Of a stretch of 64,000 nucleotides of DNA, positions 50,742 through 63,255 are shown piece after piece (position 1 is the stretch's first letter; each line of letters opens with the position of its first letter). Source of the stretch: Calliopsis andreniformis (taxonomy: Eukaryota > Arthropoda > Insecta > Hymenoptera > Andrenidae); the NCBI RefSeq assembly GCF_051401765.1, contig NW_027480495.1, positions 930,001-994,000 on the forward strand, read 5' to 3'. Position numbers and translations under genes: made by a program. The notes under the pieces are model-generated. The model was not told the DNA's origin. It worked only from the letters and a program-made list of their open reading frames with translations, and made no database searches.

Positions 50742-51474
50742 TCCCCAATCCTCAATCTTCAATCCTCAATCCTCAATCCTCAATCCTCAATCCTCAATCT
50801 TCAATCCTCAATACTCAATCTTCAATCCTCAATCCTCAATCCTCAATCCTCAATATTAATTCCTCAATCCTCAATCCTCAAACCTCAATCATCAATCCTC
50901 AATCCTCAATCCTCAATCTTCAATCCTCAATATTCAATCATAAATATTCAATCTTCAATCCTCAATGCTCAATCCTCAATCCTCAATCCTCAATCCTCAA
51001 TCTTCAACCCTGAATCCTCAATCCTCAATACTCAATCCTCCATCTTCAATCCTCAATACTCAATCTTCAATCCTCAATCCTCAATCGTCAATCCTCAATC
51101 CTCAATTTTCAATCCTCAACACTCAATCTTCAATCCTCAATCCTCAATCCTCAATCCTCAATCCTCATTCTTCAATCCTCAATACCCAATCCTCAATCTT
51201 CAATCCTCAATCCTCAATCCTCAATCCTAATTCCTCAATCCTCATTCTTCAATCCTCAATACCCAATCCTCAATTTCAATCCTCAATCCTCAATCCTCAA
51301 CCCTCAGCCCTCATCCTCCATCCTCAGTACTCAATCCTCTATCCTCAATCTTCAATCCTCAATACTCAATCTTCAATCCTCATTCCTCAATCCTCAATCC
51401 TCAATCCTCAATCTTCAATCCTCAAACATCTATCCTCAATTCTCAATCCTCAATCCTCAGTCCTCAGTCGTCGA

Positions 51475-51514
51475 ACATCAATCCCCGAGCCTTAGCACTC
51501 ATCCTCAATCCTCA
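51475..51514 (+). repeat. CpG-bearing block F, copy 1 (GAGCC form)
   Basis: CAGTCGTCGAACATC followed by CCCCGAGCCTTAGCACTC. Confidence 0.88.
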
Positions 51515-52669
51515 TCCCTCAATCCTCAATCCTCAAACCTAAATCCTCTACCGTCAGTCCGCGGCCTCAATCCTCAAACCTCAATCCTCAATCCTCAATA
51601 TTCAATCATCAATTCTCAATCTTCAATCCTCAATCCTCAATCCTCAATCCTCAATCCTCAATCCTCAATCCTCAATCCTCAATATTGAATCATCAATACT
51701 CAATCTTTAACCCTCAATCTTCAATCCTCAATACTCAATCTTCAATCCTCAATCCTCAATCCTCAATCCTCAATCCTCAATCCTCAATATTCAATCCTCA
51801 ATACTCAATCTTCAATCCTCAATCCTCAATCGTCAATCCTCAATCCTCAATTTTCAATCCTCAACACTCAATCTTCAATCCTCAATCCTCAATCCTCAAA
51901 CCTAAATCCTCTACCGTCAGTCCTCGTCCTCAATCCTCAAACCTCAATCCCCAATCCTCAATATTCAATCAGCAATACTCAATCTTCAATCCTCAATCCT
52001 CAATCCTCAATCCTCAATCCTCAATCCTCAATCCTCAATATTCAATCATCAATACTCAATCTTCAACCCTCAATCTTCAATCCTCAATACTCAATCTTCC
52101 ATCCTCAATCCTCAATCCTCAATCCTCAATCCTCAATCCTCAATATTCAATCCCCAATACTCAATCTTCAATCATCAATACTCAATCCTCAATTCTCAGT
52201 CGTCAATCCTCAGTCATCAATCCTCAATCTTCAATACTCAATCGTCAATCCTTAGTCCTCAATCCTCAATCCTCGATCCTCGTTCCTCAAACCTCAATCC
52301 TCAAACCTCAGTCTTAATCCTCAATCCTCAAACCTCAATCCTCAACCCTCAATATTCAATCATCAATACTCAATCTTCAATCCTCAATCCTCAAACCTCA
52401 ATCCTCAATCCTCATTCTTCAATACTAAACACCCAATCCTCAATCCTCAATCCTCAATCCTCAATCCTCAATCCTCAATCTTCAACCCTGAATCCTCAAT
52501 CCTCAATACTCAATCCTCAATCTTCAATCCTCAATACTCAATCTTCAATCCTCAATCCTCAATCCTCAATCCTCAATATTCAACCATCAATACTCAATCT
52601 TCAATCCTCAATCCTCAATCCTCAATCCTCAATCCTCAATCCTCAATCCTCAATCCTCAATCCTCAATC

Positions 52670-53620
52670 CTCAATCCTCAATCCGCAATATTCAATCCTC
52701 AATACTCAATCTTCAATCATCAATCCTCAATCCTCAATTCTCAGTCGTCAATCCTCAGTCATCAATCCTCAATCTTCAATACTCAATCGTCAATCCTTAG
52801 TCCACAATCCTCAATCCTCAATCATCGTTCCTCAAACCTCAATCCTCAACCCTCAGTCTTCATTCTCAATCCTCAAACCTCAATCCTCAATCCTCAATAT
52901 TCAATCATCAATACTCAATCTTCAATCCCCAATCCTCAAACCTCAATCCTCAATCCACATTCTTCAATCCTATATACCCAATCCTTAATCTTCAATCCTC
53001 AATCCTCAATCCTCAATTCTCAATCCTCAATCCTTAATCCTCAGACCTCAAACATCAATATTCAACCCTCAGTCCTCGTCCTCAATCCACTACCCTCAAT
53101 CCTCAGTCCTCAATATTCAATCATAAATATTCAATGTTCAATCCTCAATCCTCAATCCTCAATCCTCAATCCTCAATCCTCAATCCTCAGTCTTCAACCC
53201 TGAATCCTCAATACTCAATCCTCAATCTTCAATCCTCAATACTCAATCTGCAATCCTCAATCCTCAATCGTCAATCCTCAATCCTCAATTTTCAATCCTC
53301 AACACTCAATCTTCAATCCTCAATCCTCAATCCTCAATCCTCAATCCTCATTCTTCAATCCTCAATACCCAATCCTCAATCTTCAATCCTCAATCCTCAA
53401 TCCTCAATCCTAATTCCTCAATCCTCATTCTTCAATGCTCAATACCCAATCCTCAATTTCAATCCTCAATCCTCAATCCTCATTTCTCAATCCTCAATAC
53501 TCAACCCTCAGCCCTCATCCTCCATCCTCAGTACTCAATCCTCTATCCTCAATCTTCAATCCTCAATACTCAATCTTCAATCCTCATTCCTCAATCCTCA
53601 ATCCTCAATCCTCAATCTTC
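52670..53620 (+). repeat. 5.02 kb-offset duplication, copy 1
   Basis: Matches 57690-58650 (ATCCGCAATA at 52682/57702, offset 5021; TCTTCAACCC at 53191/58219, offset 5028: one heptamer difference). Confidence 0.88.
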
Positions 53621-54368
53621 AATCCTCAATACTCAATCTGCAATCCTCAATCCTCAAACCTCAATCCTCAATCCTCATTCCTCAATCCTCAATACCCAAT
53701 CCTCAGTCCTCAATCCTCAATCCTCAATCCTCAATCCTCAATCCTCAATCTTTAACCCTGAATCCTCAATCCTCAATACTCAATCCTCAATCTCCAATCC
53801 TCAATTCTCAATCCTCAATCCTCAATCCTCAATCCTCAATCCTCAATCCTCAATCCTCAATTCTCAATCCACAAACCTCAAGCTTCTATACTCAATAATC
53901 AATCTCCAATCCTAGATCGTCAATCCTCAATCCTCAATCCTCAATCTTCAACCCTGAATCCTCAATCATCAATACTCAATCCTCAATCTTCAATCCTCAA
54001 TACTCAATCTTCAATCCTCAATCCTCAATCCTCAATCCTCAGTCCTCAATCTTCAACCCTCAACACTCAATCTTCAATCCTCAATCCTCAATCCTCAATA
54101 TTCAATCATCAATACTCAATCTTCAATCCTCAATCCTCAATCCTCAATCCTCAATCCTCAAACCTCAATCCTCAATCCTCAATCCTCAATCCTCAATCCT
54201 CAATCCTCAATCCACAATCCTCAACCTTCAATACTCAATAATCAATCTCCAATCCTAGATCCTCAATCCTCAATCCTCAATCCTCATTCCTCAATCCTCA
54301 ATACCCAATCCTCAATCTTCAATCCTCAAACATCAATCCTCAATTCTCAATCCTCAATCCTCAGTCCT

Positions 54369-54408
54369 CAGTCGTCGAATCTCAATCCCCGACGCTTAGC
54401 ACGCATCC
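54369..54408 (+). repeat. CpG-bearing block F, copy 2 (GACGC form)
   Basis: CAGTCGTCGAATCTC followed by CCCCGACGCTTAGCACGC, with five CpGs in about 40 bp. Confidence 0.9.
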
Positions 54409-54949
54409 TCAATCCTCAGTCCTCAATCCTCAATCCTCAAACCTAAATCCTCTACCGTCAGTCCTCGTCCTCAATACTCAAACCTCAATTCCCAATCCTC
54501 AATATTCAATCAGCAATACTCAATCTTCAATCCTCAATCCTCAATCCTCAATCCTCAATACTCAATCCTCAATCCTCAATATTCAATCATCAATACTCAA
54601 TCTTCAACCCTCAATCTTCAATCCTCAATACTCAATCTTCCATCCTCAATCCTCAATCCTCAATCCTCAATCCTCAATCCTCAGGCATCAATACTCAATC
54701 TACAATAATCAATCCTCAATCCTCAATTCTCAATCTTCCATCCTCGATCCCCAATCCTCAATATTCAATCCTCAATACTCAATCTTCAATCATCAATCCT
54801 CAATCCCCAATTCTCAGTCGTCAATCCTCAGACATCAATCCTCAATCTTCAATACTCAATCGTCAATCCCTAGTCCTCAATCCTCAATCCTCAATCCTCG
54901 TTCCTCAAACCTCAATCCTCAATCCTCAATCCTCAATCCTCAATCCTCA

Positions 54950-56420
54950 ATCCTCATTCGCCAACCCTCAATCCTCATTCCTCAAACCTCAACCCTCAAC
55001 CCTCAGTCCTCATACTCAATTCTCAATTCTCAATCCTCAATCCTCAATCCTCAATCTTCAATCCTCAATAATCAATCTCCAATCCTCAATCCTCAATTCT
55101 CGATCCTCAATCCTCAGGCATCAATACTCAATCTACAATACTCAACCCTCAATACTCACTCCTCAATCCTCAATCCTCAAACTTCAATCCTCAATCCTCA
55201 ATATTCAATCATCAATACTCAATCTTCAATCCGCAATCCTCAATCCTCAATCCTCAACCCTCAATCCTCATTCCTCAAACATCAATCCTCAACCCTCAGT
55301 CCTCATACTCAATTCTCAATTCTCAATCCTCAATTCTCAATCCTCAATCTTCAGTCCTCAATAATCAATCTCCAATTCTAGATCCTCAATCCCCAATCTT
55401 CAATCCTTAATCCTCAATCTTCAATCCCCAATGCCCAGTACTCAATCTTCAATCCTCAATTCTCAATCCTCAATCCTCAATCCTCAGTCCTCAGACCTCA
55501 ATCTTCAATCCTCAAACCTCAATCCTCAACCGTCAGTCCTCATTCTCCAACCTCAGTCCTCAATCCTCAATCCTCAATCTTCAATCCCCAATACTCAATC
55601 TTCAATCCTCAATCCTCAATACTCAATCCTCAATCCTCAAGCCTCAGGCATCAATACTCAATCTTCAATACTCAATCCTCAATCCTCAATCCTCAATCCT
55701 CAATCCTCAACCATCAATCCTCATTCCTCAAACCTCAATCCGCAACCCTCAGTCCTCATCCTCAATTCTCAATTCTCAATCCTCAATCCTCAATCCTCAA
55801 TCTTCATTCCTCAATAATCAATCTCCGATCCTAGGTCCTCAATCCCCAACCTTCAATCGTTAACCCTCAATCTTCAATCCTCAATCCCCAGTCATCAATC
55901 TTCAATCCTCAATGCTCAATCCTCAATCCTCAATCCTCAGTCCTCAATCCCCAATCCTTAATCCTCAAACCTCAATCCTCAACCGTCAGTCCTCGTCCTC
56001 AATCCTCAAACCTCAATCATCAATCCTCAATATTTAATCATCAATACTCAATCTTCAATCCTCAATCCTCAAACCTCAATCCTCAATCCTCATTCTTCAA
56101 TCCTAAATACCCAATCCTCAATTTCCAATCCTCAATCCTCAATACTCAATTCTCAATCCTCAATCCTTAATCCTCAGACCTCAAACATCAATATTCAACC
56201 CTCAGTCCTCGTCCTCAGTCCACAACCCTCAATCCTCAGTCCTCAATATTCAATCATCAATATTCAATCTTCAATCCTCAATCCTCAATCCTCAATCCTC
56301 AATCCTCAATTTTCTACCCTGAATCCTCAATCCTCAATACTCAATCCTCTATCTTCAATCCTCAATACTCAATCTTCAATCCTTAATCCTCAACCTGCAA
56401 TCCCGAATCCCCAGTACTCA
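54950..56420 (+). repeat. 6.45 kb-offset duplication, copy 1
   Basis: Matches 61396-62866 at offset 6446 (GGCATCAATACTC at 55117/61563, CCCAATGCCCAGTAC near 55427/61873, CCTAGG at 55830/62276). Confidence 0.88.
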
Positions 56421-57689
56421 ATCTTCAATCCTCAATGCTCAATCCTCAATCCTCAACCTCAGTCCTCAGTCCTCAACCTTCAATCCTCAAACCTCAATCC
56501 TCAACCGTCAGTCCTCATTCTCCATCCTCAATCCTCAATCCTCAATCCTCAATCTTCAATCCCCAACACTCAATCTTCAATCCTCAATCCTCAATCCTCA
56601 ATCCTCAATCCTCAATCCTCAGGTATCAATACTCAATCTTCAATACTCAATCCTCAATCCTCAATCCTCAATCCTCAATCCTCAATCCTCAACCATCAAT
56701 CCTCATTCCTCAAACCTCAATCCTCAACCCTCAGTCCTCATCCTCTATTCTCAATTCTCAATCCTCAATCGTCAATCCTCAATCTTCAATCCTCAATAAT
56801 CAATCTCCGATCCTAGATACTCAATCCCCAATCTTCAATCGTTAATCCTCAATATTCAATCCTCAATCCCCAGTCATCAATCTTCAATCCTCAATGCTCA
56901 ATCCTCAATCCTCAATCCTCAATCCTCAATCCTCATTCTTCAATCCTAAATACCCAATCCTCAATCTTCAATCCTCAATCCTCAATCCTCAATTCTCAAT
57001 CCTCAATCCTTAATACTCAGACCTCAAACATCAATATTCAACCCTCAGCCCTCGTCCTCAATCCACAACCCTCAATCCTCAGTCCTCAATATTCAATCAT
57101 CAATATTCAATCTTCAATCCTCAATCCTCAATCCTCAATCCTCGATCCTCAATCCTCAATTTTCAACCCTGAATCCTCAATCCTCAATACTCAATCCTCA
57201 ATCTTCAATCCTCAATACCCAATCTTCAATCCTGAATCCTCAATCCTCAATCCTCAATCCTCAATCTTCAATCCTCAACACTAATCTTCAATCCTCAATC
57301 CCCAATCCTCAATCCTCAATCCTCATTCTTCAATCCTCAATACCCAATCCTCAATCTTCAATCCTCAATCCTCAATCCTCAATCCTAATTCCTCAATCCT
57401 CATTCTTCAATCCTCAATACCCAATCCTCAATTTCAATCCTCAATCCTCAACCCTCATTTCTCAATCCTCAATCTTCAACCCTCAGCCCTCATCCTCCAT
57501 CCTCAGTACTCAATCCTCTATCCTCAATCTTCAATCCTCAATACTCAATCTTCGATCCTCATTCCTCAATCCTCAATCCTCAATCCTCAATCTTCAATCG
57601 CCAATACTCAATCTGCAATCCCCAATACTCAAACCTCAATCCTCAATCCTCATTACTCAATCCTCAATACCCAATCCTCAATCCTCAAT

Positions 57690-58650
57690 CCTCAATCCTC
57701 AATCCGCAATATTCAATCCTCAATACTCAATCTTCAATCATCAATCCTCAATCCTCAATTCTCAGTCGTCAATCCTCAGTCATCAATCCTCAATCTTCAA
57801 TACTCAATCGTCAATCCTTAGTCCACAATCCTCAATCCTCAATCATCGTTCCTCAAACCTCAATCCTCAACCCTCAGTCTTCATCCTCAATCCTCAAACC
57901 TCAATCCTCAATCCTCAATATTCAATCATCAATACTCAATCTTCAATCCCCAATCCTCAATCCTCAATCCTCAATCGACATTCTTCAATCCTAAATACCC
58001 AATCCTTAATCTTCAATCCTCAATCCTCAATCCTCAATTCTCAATCCTCAATCGTTAATCCTCAGACCTCAAACATCAATATTCAACCCTCAGTCCTCGT
58101 CCTCAATCCACAACCCTCAATCCTCAGTCCTCAATATTCAATCATAAATATTCAATCTTCAATCCTCAATCCTCAATCCTCAATCCTCAATCCTCAATCC
58201 TCAATCCTCAATCCTCAGTCTTCAACCCTGAACCCTCAATACTCAATCCTCAATCTTCAATCCTCAATACTCAATCTTCAATCCTCAATCCTCAATCGTC
58301 AATCCTCAATCCTCAATTTTCAATCCTCAACACTCAATCTTCAATCCTCAATCCTCAATCCTCAATCCTCAATCCTCAATCCTCATTCTTCAATCCTCAA
58401 TACCCAATCCTCAATCTTCAGTCCTCAATCCTCAATCCTCAATCCTAATTCCTCAATCCTCATTCTTCAATCCTCAATACCCAATCCTGAATTTCTATCC
58501 TCAATCCTCAATCCTCATTTCTCAATCCTCAACCCTCAACCCTCAGCCCTCATCCTCCATCCTCAGTACTCAATCCTCTATCCTCAATCTTCAATCCTCA
58601 ATACTCAATCTTCAATCCTCATTCCTCAATCCTCAATCCTCAGTCCTCAA
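57690..58650 (+). repeat. 5.02 kb-offset duplication, copy 2
   Basis: Partner of 52.67-53.62 kb, with variants such as ATCGTTAATCC for ATCCTTAATCC. Confidence 0.88.
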
Positions 58651-58703
58651 TCTTCAATCCTCAAACATAAATCCTCAATTCTCAATCCTCAATCCTCAGT
58701 CCT

Positions 58704-58743
58704 CAGTCGTCGAATCTCAATCCCCGACGCTTAGCACGCATCC
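58704..58743 (+). repeat. CpG-bearing block F, copy 3 (GACGC form)
   Basis: Same form as copy 2. Followed by CTAAATCCTCTACCGTC. Confidence 0.9.
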
Positions 58744-58960
58744 TCAATCCTCAGTCCTCAATCCTCAATCCTCAAACCTAAATCCTCTACCGTCAGTCCT
58801 CGTCCTCAATCCTCAAACCTCAATCCCCAATCCTCAATATTCAATCAGCAATACTCAATCTTCAATCCTCAATCCTCAATCCTCAATCCTCAATCCTCAA
58901 TCCTCAATCTTCAATCCTCAAACATCTATCCTCAATTCTCAATCCTCAATCCTCAGTCCT

Positions 58961-59000
58961 CAGTCGTCGAGCATCAATCCCCGACCCTTAGCACTCATCC
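58961..59000 (+). repeat. CpG-bearing block F, copy 4 (GACCC form)
   Basis: CAGTCGTCGAGCATC followed by CCCCGACCCTTAGCACTC, intermediate between the two main forms. Confidence 0.88.
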
Positions 59001-59169
59001 TCAATCCTCATCCCTCAATCCACAATCCTCAACCTTCAATACTCAATAATCAATCTCCAATCCTAGATCCTCAATCCTCAATCCTCAATCCTCATTCATC
59101 AATCCTCAATACACAATCCTCAATCTTCAATCCTCAAACATCAATCCACAATTCTCAATCCTCAGTCCT

Positions 59170-59209
59170 CAGTCGTCGAATCTCAATCCCCGACGCTTAG
59201 CACGCATCC
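59170..59209 (+). repeat. CpG-bearing block F, copy 5 (GACGC form)
   Basis: CCCCGACGCTTAGCACGC form, only about 209 bp after copy 4. Confidence 0.9.
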
Positions 59210-59499
59210 TCAATCCTCAGTCCTCAATCCTCAATCCTCAAACCTCAATCCTCATTCTTCAATCCTCAATACCCAATCCTCAATCTTCAATCCTCAATCC
59301 TCAATCCTCAATCCTAATTCCTCAATCCTCATTCTTCAATCCTCAATACCCAATCCTCAATTTCAATCCTCAATCCTCAATCCTCAACCCTCAGCCCTCA
59401 TCCTCCATCCTCAGTACTCAATCCTCTATCCTCAATCTTCAATCCTCAATTCTCAATCTTCAATCCTCATTCCTCAATCCTCAATCCTCAATCCTCAAT

Positions 59500-60385
59500 C
59501 TTCAATCCTCAAACATCTATCATCAATTCTCAATCCTCAATCCTCAGTCCTCAGTCGTCGAACATCAATCCCCGAGCCTTAGCACTCATCCTCAATCCTC
59601 ATCCCTCAATCCTCAATCCTCAAACCTAAATCCTCTACCGTCAGTCCTCGTCCTCAATCCTCAAACCTCAATCCTCAATCCTCAATATTCAATCATCAAT
59701 TCTCAATCTTCAATCCTCAATCCTCAATCCTCAATCCTCAATCCTCAATCCTCAATCCTCAATCCTCAATATTCAATCATCAATACTCAATCTTTAACCC
59801 TCAATCTTCAATCCTCAATACTCAATCTTCAATCCTCAATCCTCAATCCTCAATCCTCAATCCTCAATCCTCAATATTCAATCCTCAATACTCAATCTTC
59901 AATCCTCAATCCTGAATCCTCAATATTCAATCCTCAATACTCAATCTTCAATCATCAATACTCAATCTTCAACCCTCAATCTTCAATCCTCAATACTCAA
60001 TCCTCAATCCTCAATATTCAACCCTCAGCCCCCATCCTCCATCCTCAATACTCAATCCTCAATCCCCAATCTTCAATCCTCAATTCTCAATCTTCCATCC
60101 TCGATCCTCAATCCTCAATATTCAATCCTCAATACTCAATCATCAATCATCAATCCTCAATCCCCAATTCTCAGTCGTCAATCCTCAGTCATCAATCCTC
60201 AATCTTCAATACTCAATCGTCAATCCCTAGTCCTCAATCCTCAATCCTCAATCCTCGTTCCTCAAACCTCAATCCTCAATCCTCAATATTCAATCATCCA
60301 TACTCAATCTTCAATCCTCAATCCTCAATCCTCAATCCTCAATCCTCAATCCTCATTCCTCAATATTCAATCATCAATACTCAAT
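59500..60385 (+). repeat. 886 bp tandem duplication, unit 1
   Basis: Landmarks GTCGTCG (59554/60440) and the CGTTC of CTCGTTCCTC (60256/61142) are both 886 bp apart. Starts at CAAACATCTATC and includes CTTTAACCC, CAGCCCCCATCC and CCCTAGTCC. Confidence 0.92.
59552..59591 (+). repeat. CpG-bearing block F, copy 6 (GAGCC form)
   Basis: CAGTCGTCGAACATC and CCCCGAGCCTTAGC. Lies near the start of the 886 bp tandem unit. Confidence 0.9.
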
Positions 60386-61271
60386 CTTCAATCCTCAAAC
60401 ATCTATCCTCAATTCTCAATCCTCAATCCTCAGTCCTCAGTCGTCGAACATCAATCCCCGAGCCTTAGCACTCATCCTCAATCCTCATCCCTCAATCCTC
60501 AATCCTCAAACCTAAATCCTCTACCGTCAGTCCTCGTCCTCAATCCTCAAACCTCAATCCTCAATCCTCAATATTCAATCATCAATTCTCAATCTTCAAT
60601 CCTCAATCCTCAATCCTCAATCCTCAATCCTCAATCCTCAATCCTCAATCCTCAATATTCAATCATCAATACTCAATCTTTAACCCTCAATCTTCAATCC
60701 TCAATACTCAATCTTCAATCCTCAATCCTCAATCCTCAATCCTCAATCCTCAATCCTCAATATTCAATCCTCAATACTCAATCTTCAATCCTCAATCCTC
60801 AATCCTCAATATTCAATCCTCAATACTCAATCTTCAATCATCAATACTCAATCTTCAACCCTCAATCTTCAATCCTCAATACTCAATCCTCAATCCTCAA
60901 TATTCAACCCTCAGCCCCCATCCTCCATCCTCAATACTCAATCCTCAATCCCCAATCTTCAATCCTCAATTCTCAATCTTCCATCCTCGATCCTCAATCC
61001 TCAATATTCAATCCTCAATACTCAATCATCAATCATCAATCCTCAATCCCCAATTCTCAGTCGTCAATCCTCAGTCATCAATCCTCAATCTTCAATACTC
61101 AATCGTCAATCCCTAGTCCTCAATCCTCAATCCTCAATCCTCGTTCCTCAAACCTCAATCCTCAATCCTCAATATTCAATCATCCATACTCAATCTTCAA
61201 TCCTCAATCCTCAATCCTCAATCCTCAATCCTCAATCCTCATTCCTCAATATTCAATCATCAAAACTCAAT
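60386..61271 (+). repeat. 886 bp tandem duplication, unit 2
   Basis: Directly follows unit 1 with few differences (CATCTATCCTC against CATCTATCATC; CAATCCTCAATCC against CAATCCTGAATCC). The match ends near 61.27 kb. Confidence 0.92.
60438..60477 (+). repeat. CpG-bearing block F, copy 7 (GAGCC form)
   Basis: Same form as copy 6, exactly 886 bp downstream. It is the last F copy in the window. Confidence 0.9.
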
Positions 61272-61395
61272 CTTCAACCCTCAATCTTCAATCCTCAATA
61301 CTCAATCTTCAATCCTCAATCCTCAATCCTCAATCCTCAATCCTCAGGCATCAATACTCAATCTTCAATGCTCAATCCTCAATCCTCAATCCTCA

Positions 61396-62866
61396 ATCCT
61401 CATTCCCCAACCCTCAATCCTCATTCCTCAAACCTCAACCCTCAACCCTCAGTCCTCATACTCAATTCTCAATTCTCAATCCTCAATCCTCAATCTTCAA
61501 TCTTCAATCCTCAATAATCAATCTCCAATCCTCAATCCTCAATTCTCGATCCTCAATCCTCAGGCATCAATACTCAATCTACAATACTCAACCCTCAATA
61601 CTCAGTCCTCAATCCTCAATCCTCAAACCTCAATCCTCAATCCTCAATATTCAATCATCAATACTCAATCTTCAATCCGCAATCCTCAATCCTCAATCCT
61701 CAACCCTCAATCCTCATTCCTCAAACCTCAATCCTCAACCCTCAGTCCTCATACTCAATTCTCAATTCTCAATCCTCAATACTCAATCCTCAATCTTCAG
61801 TCCTCAATAATCAATCTCCAATTCTAGATCCTCAATCCCCAATCTTCAATCCTTAATCCTCAATCTTCAATCCCCAATGCCCAGTACTCAATCTTCAATC
61901 CTCAATGCTCAATCCTCAATCCTCAATCCTCAGTCCTCAGACCTCAATCTTCAATCCTCAAACCTCAATCCTCAACCGTCAGTCCTCATTCTCCAACCTC
62001 AATCCTCAATCCTCAATCCTCAATCTTCAATCCCCAATACTCAAACTTCAATCCTCAATCCTCAATACTCGATCCTCAATCCTCAAGCCTCAGGCATCAA
62101 TACTCAATCTTCAATACTCAATCCTCAATCCTCAATCCTCAATCCTCAATCCTCAACCATCAATCCTCATTCCTCAAACCTCAATCCGCAACCCTCAGTC
62201 CTCATCCTCAATTCTCAATTCTCAATCCTCAATCCTCAATCCTCAATCTTCAATCCTCAATAATCAATCTCCGATCCTAGGTCCTCAATCCCCAACCTTC
62301 AATCGTTAATCCTCAATCTTCAATCCTCAATCCCCAGTCATCAATCTTCAATCCTCAATGCTCAATACTCAATCCTCAATCCTCAGTCCTCAATCCCCAA
62401 TCCTTAATCCTCAAACCTCAATCCTCAACCGTCAGTCCTCGTCCTCAATTCTCAAACCTCAATCATCAATCCTCAATATTCAATCATCAATACTCAATCT
62501 TCAATCCTCAATCCTCAAACCTCAATCCTCAATCCTCATTCTTCAATCCTAAATACCCAATCCTCAATTTCCAATCCTCAATCCTCAATCCTCAATTCTC
62601 AATCCTCAATCCTTAATCCTCAGACCTCAAACATCAATATTCAACCCTCAGTCCTCGTCCTCAGTCCACAACCCTCAATCCTCAGTCCTCAATATTCAAT
62701 CATCAATATTCAATCTTCAATCCTCAATCCTCAATCCTCAATCCTCAATCCTCAATTTTCGACCCTGAATCCTCAATCCTCAATACTCAATCCTCTATCT
62801 TCAATCCTCAATACTCAATCTTCAATCCTTAATCCTCAACCTGCAATCCCGAATCCCCAGTACTCA
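61396..62866 (+). repeat. 6.45 kb-offset duplication, copy 2
   Basis: Partner of 54.95-56.42 kb. It leads straight into the 975 bp tandem units. Confidence 0.88.
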
Positions 62867-63255
62867 ATCTTCAATCCTCAATGCTCAATCCCCAATCCTC
62901 AACCTCAGTCCTCAGTCCTCAATCTTCAATCCTCAAACCTCAATCCTCAACCGTCAGTCCTCATTCTCCAACCTCAATCCTCAATCCTCAATCCTCAATC
63001 TTCAATCCCCAATACTCAAACTTCAATCCTCAATCCTCAATACTCAATCCTCAATCCTCAAGCCTCAGGCATCAATACTCAATCTTCAATACTCAATCCT
63101 CAATCCTCAATCCTCAATCCTCAATCCTCAACCATCAATCCTCATTCCTCAAACCTCAATCCGCAACCCTCAGTCCTCATCCTCAATTCTCAATTCTCAA
63201 TCCTCAATCCTCAATCCTCAATCTTCAATCCTCAATAATCAATCTCCGATCCTAG
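62281..63255 (+). repeat. 975 bp tandem unit 1
   Basis: CCGATCCTAGG occurs at 62271 and 63246, and the CAATGCTCAATCCCC landmark at 62880 and 63855, all 975 bp apart. A related spacing of 983 bp separates CCGATCCTAG at 55825 and 56808. Confidence 0.9.

Larger units (their letters stand above)
48950..50772 (+). repeat. 3.83 kb-offset duplication, copy 2, ending at the domain 3/4 boundary
   Basis: Partner of 45.12-46.95 kb. Near 49998 it carries one extra A (CTCAAATCC) relative to copy 1. Its end coincides with the last A block and the switch to domain 4 sequence. Confidence 0.9.
20641..50775 (+). repeat. Domain 3: A-dense heptamer array organised as A-headed monomers
   Basis: This domain contains 43 A blocks at start-to-start spacings of 342 to 1779 bp, with recurring values of 433-447, 538-545 and 594 bp. 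A subtypes appear in fixed orders, listed below as triplet and quartet cassettes. One B block intrudes at 38199, inside a segment copied from domain 2. Sequence between A blocks is ordinary heptamer array with the 21-bp pattern CTTCAAT, CCTCAAT, ACTCAAT. No gene is seen. Confidence 0.88.
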
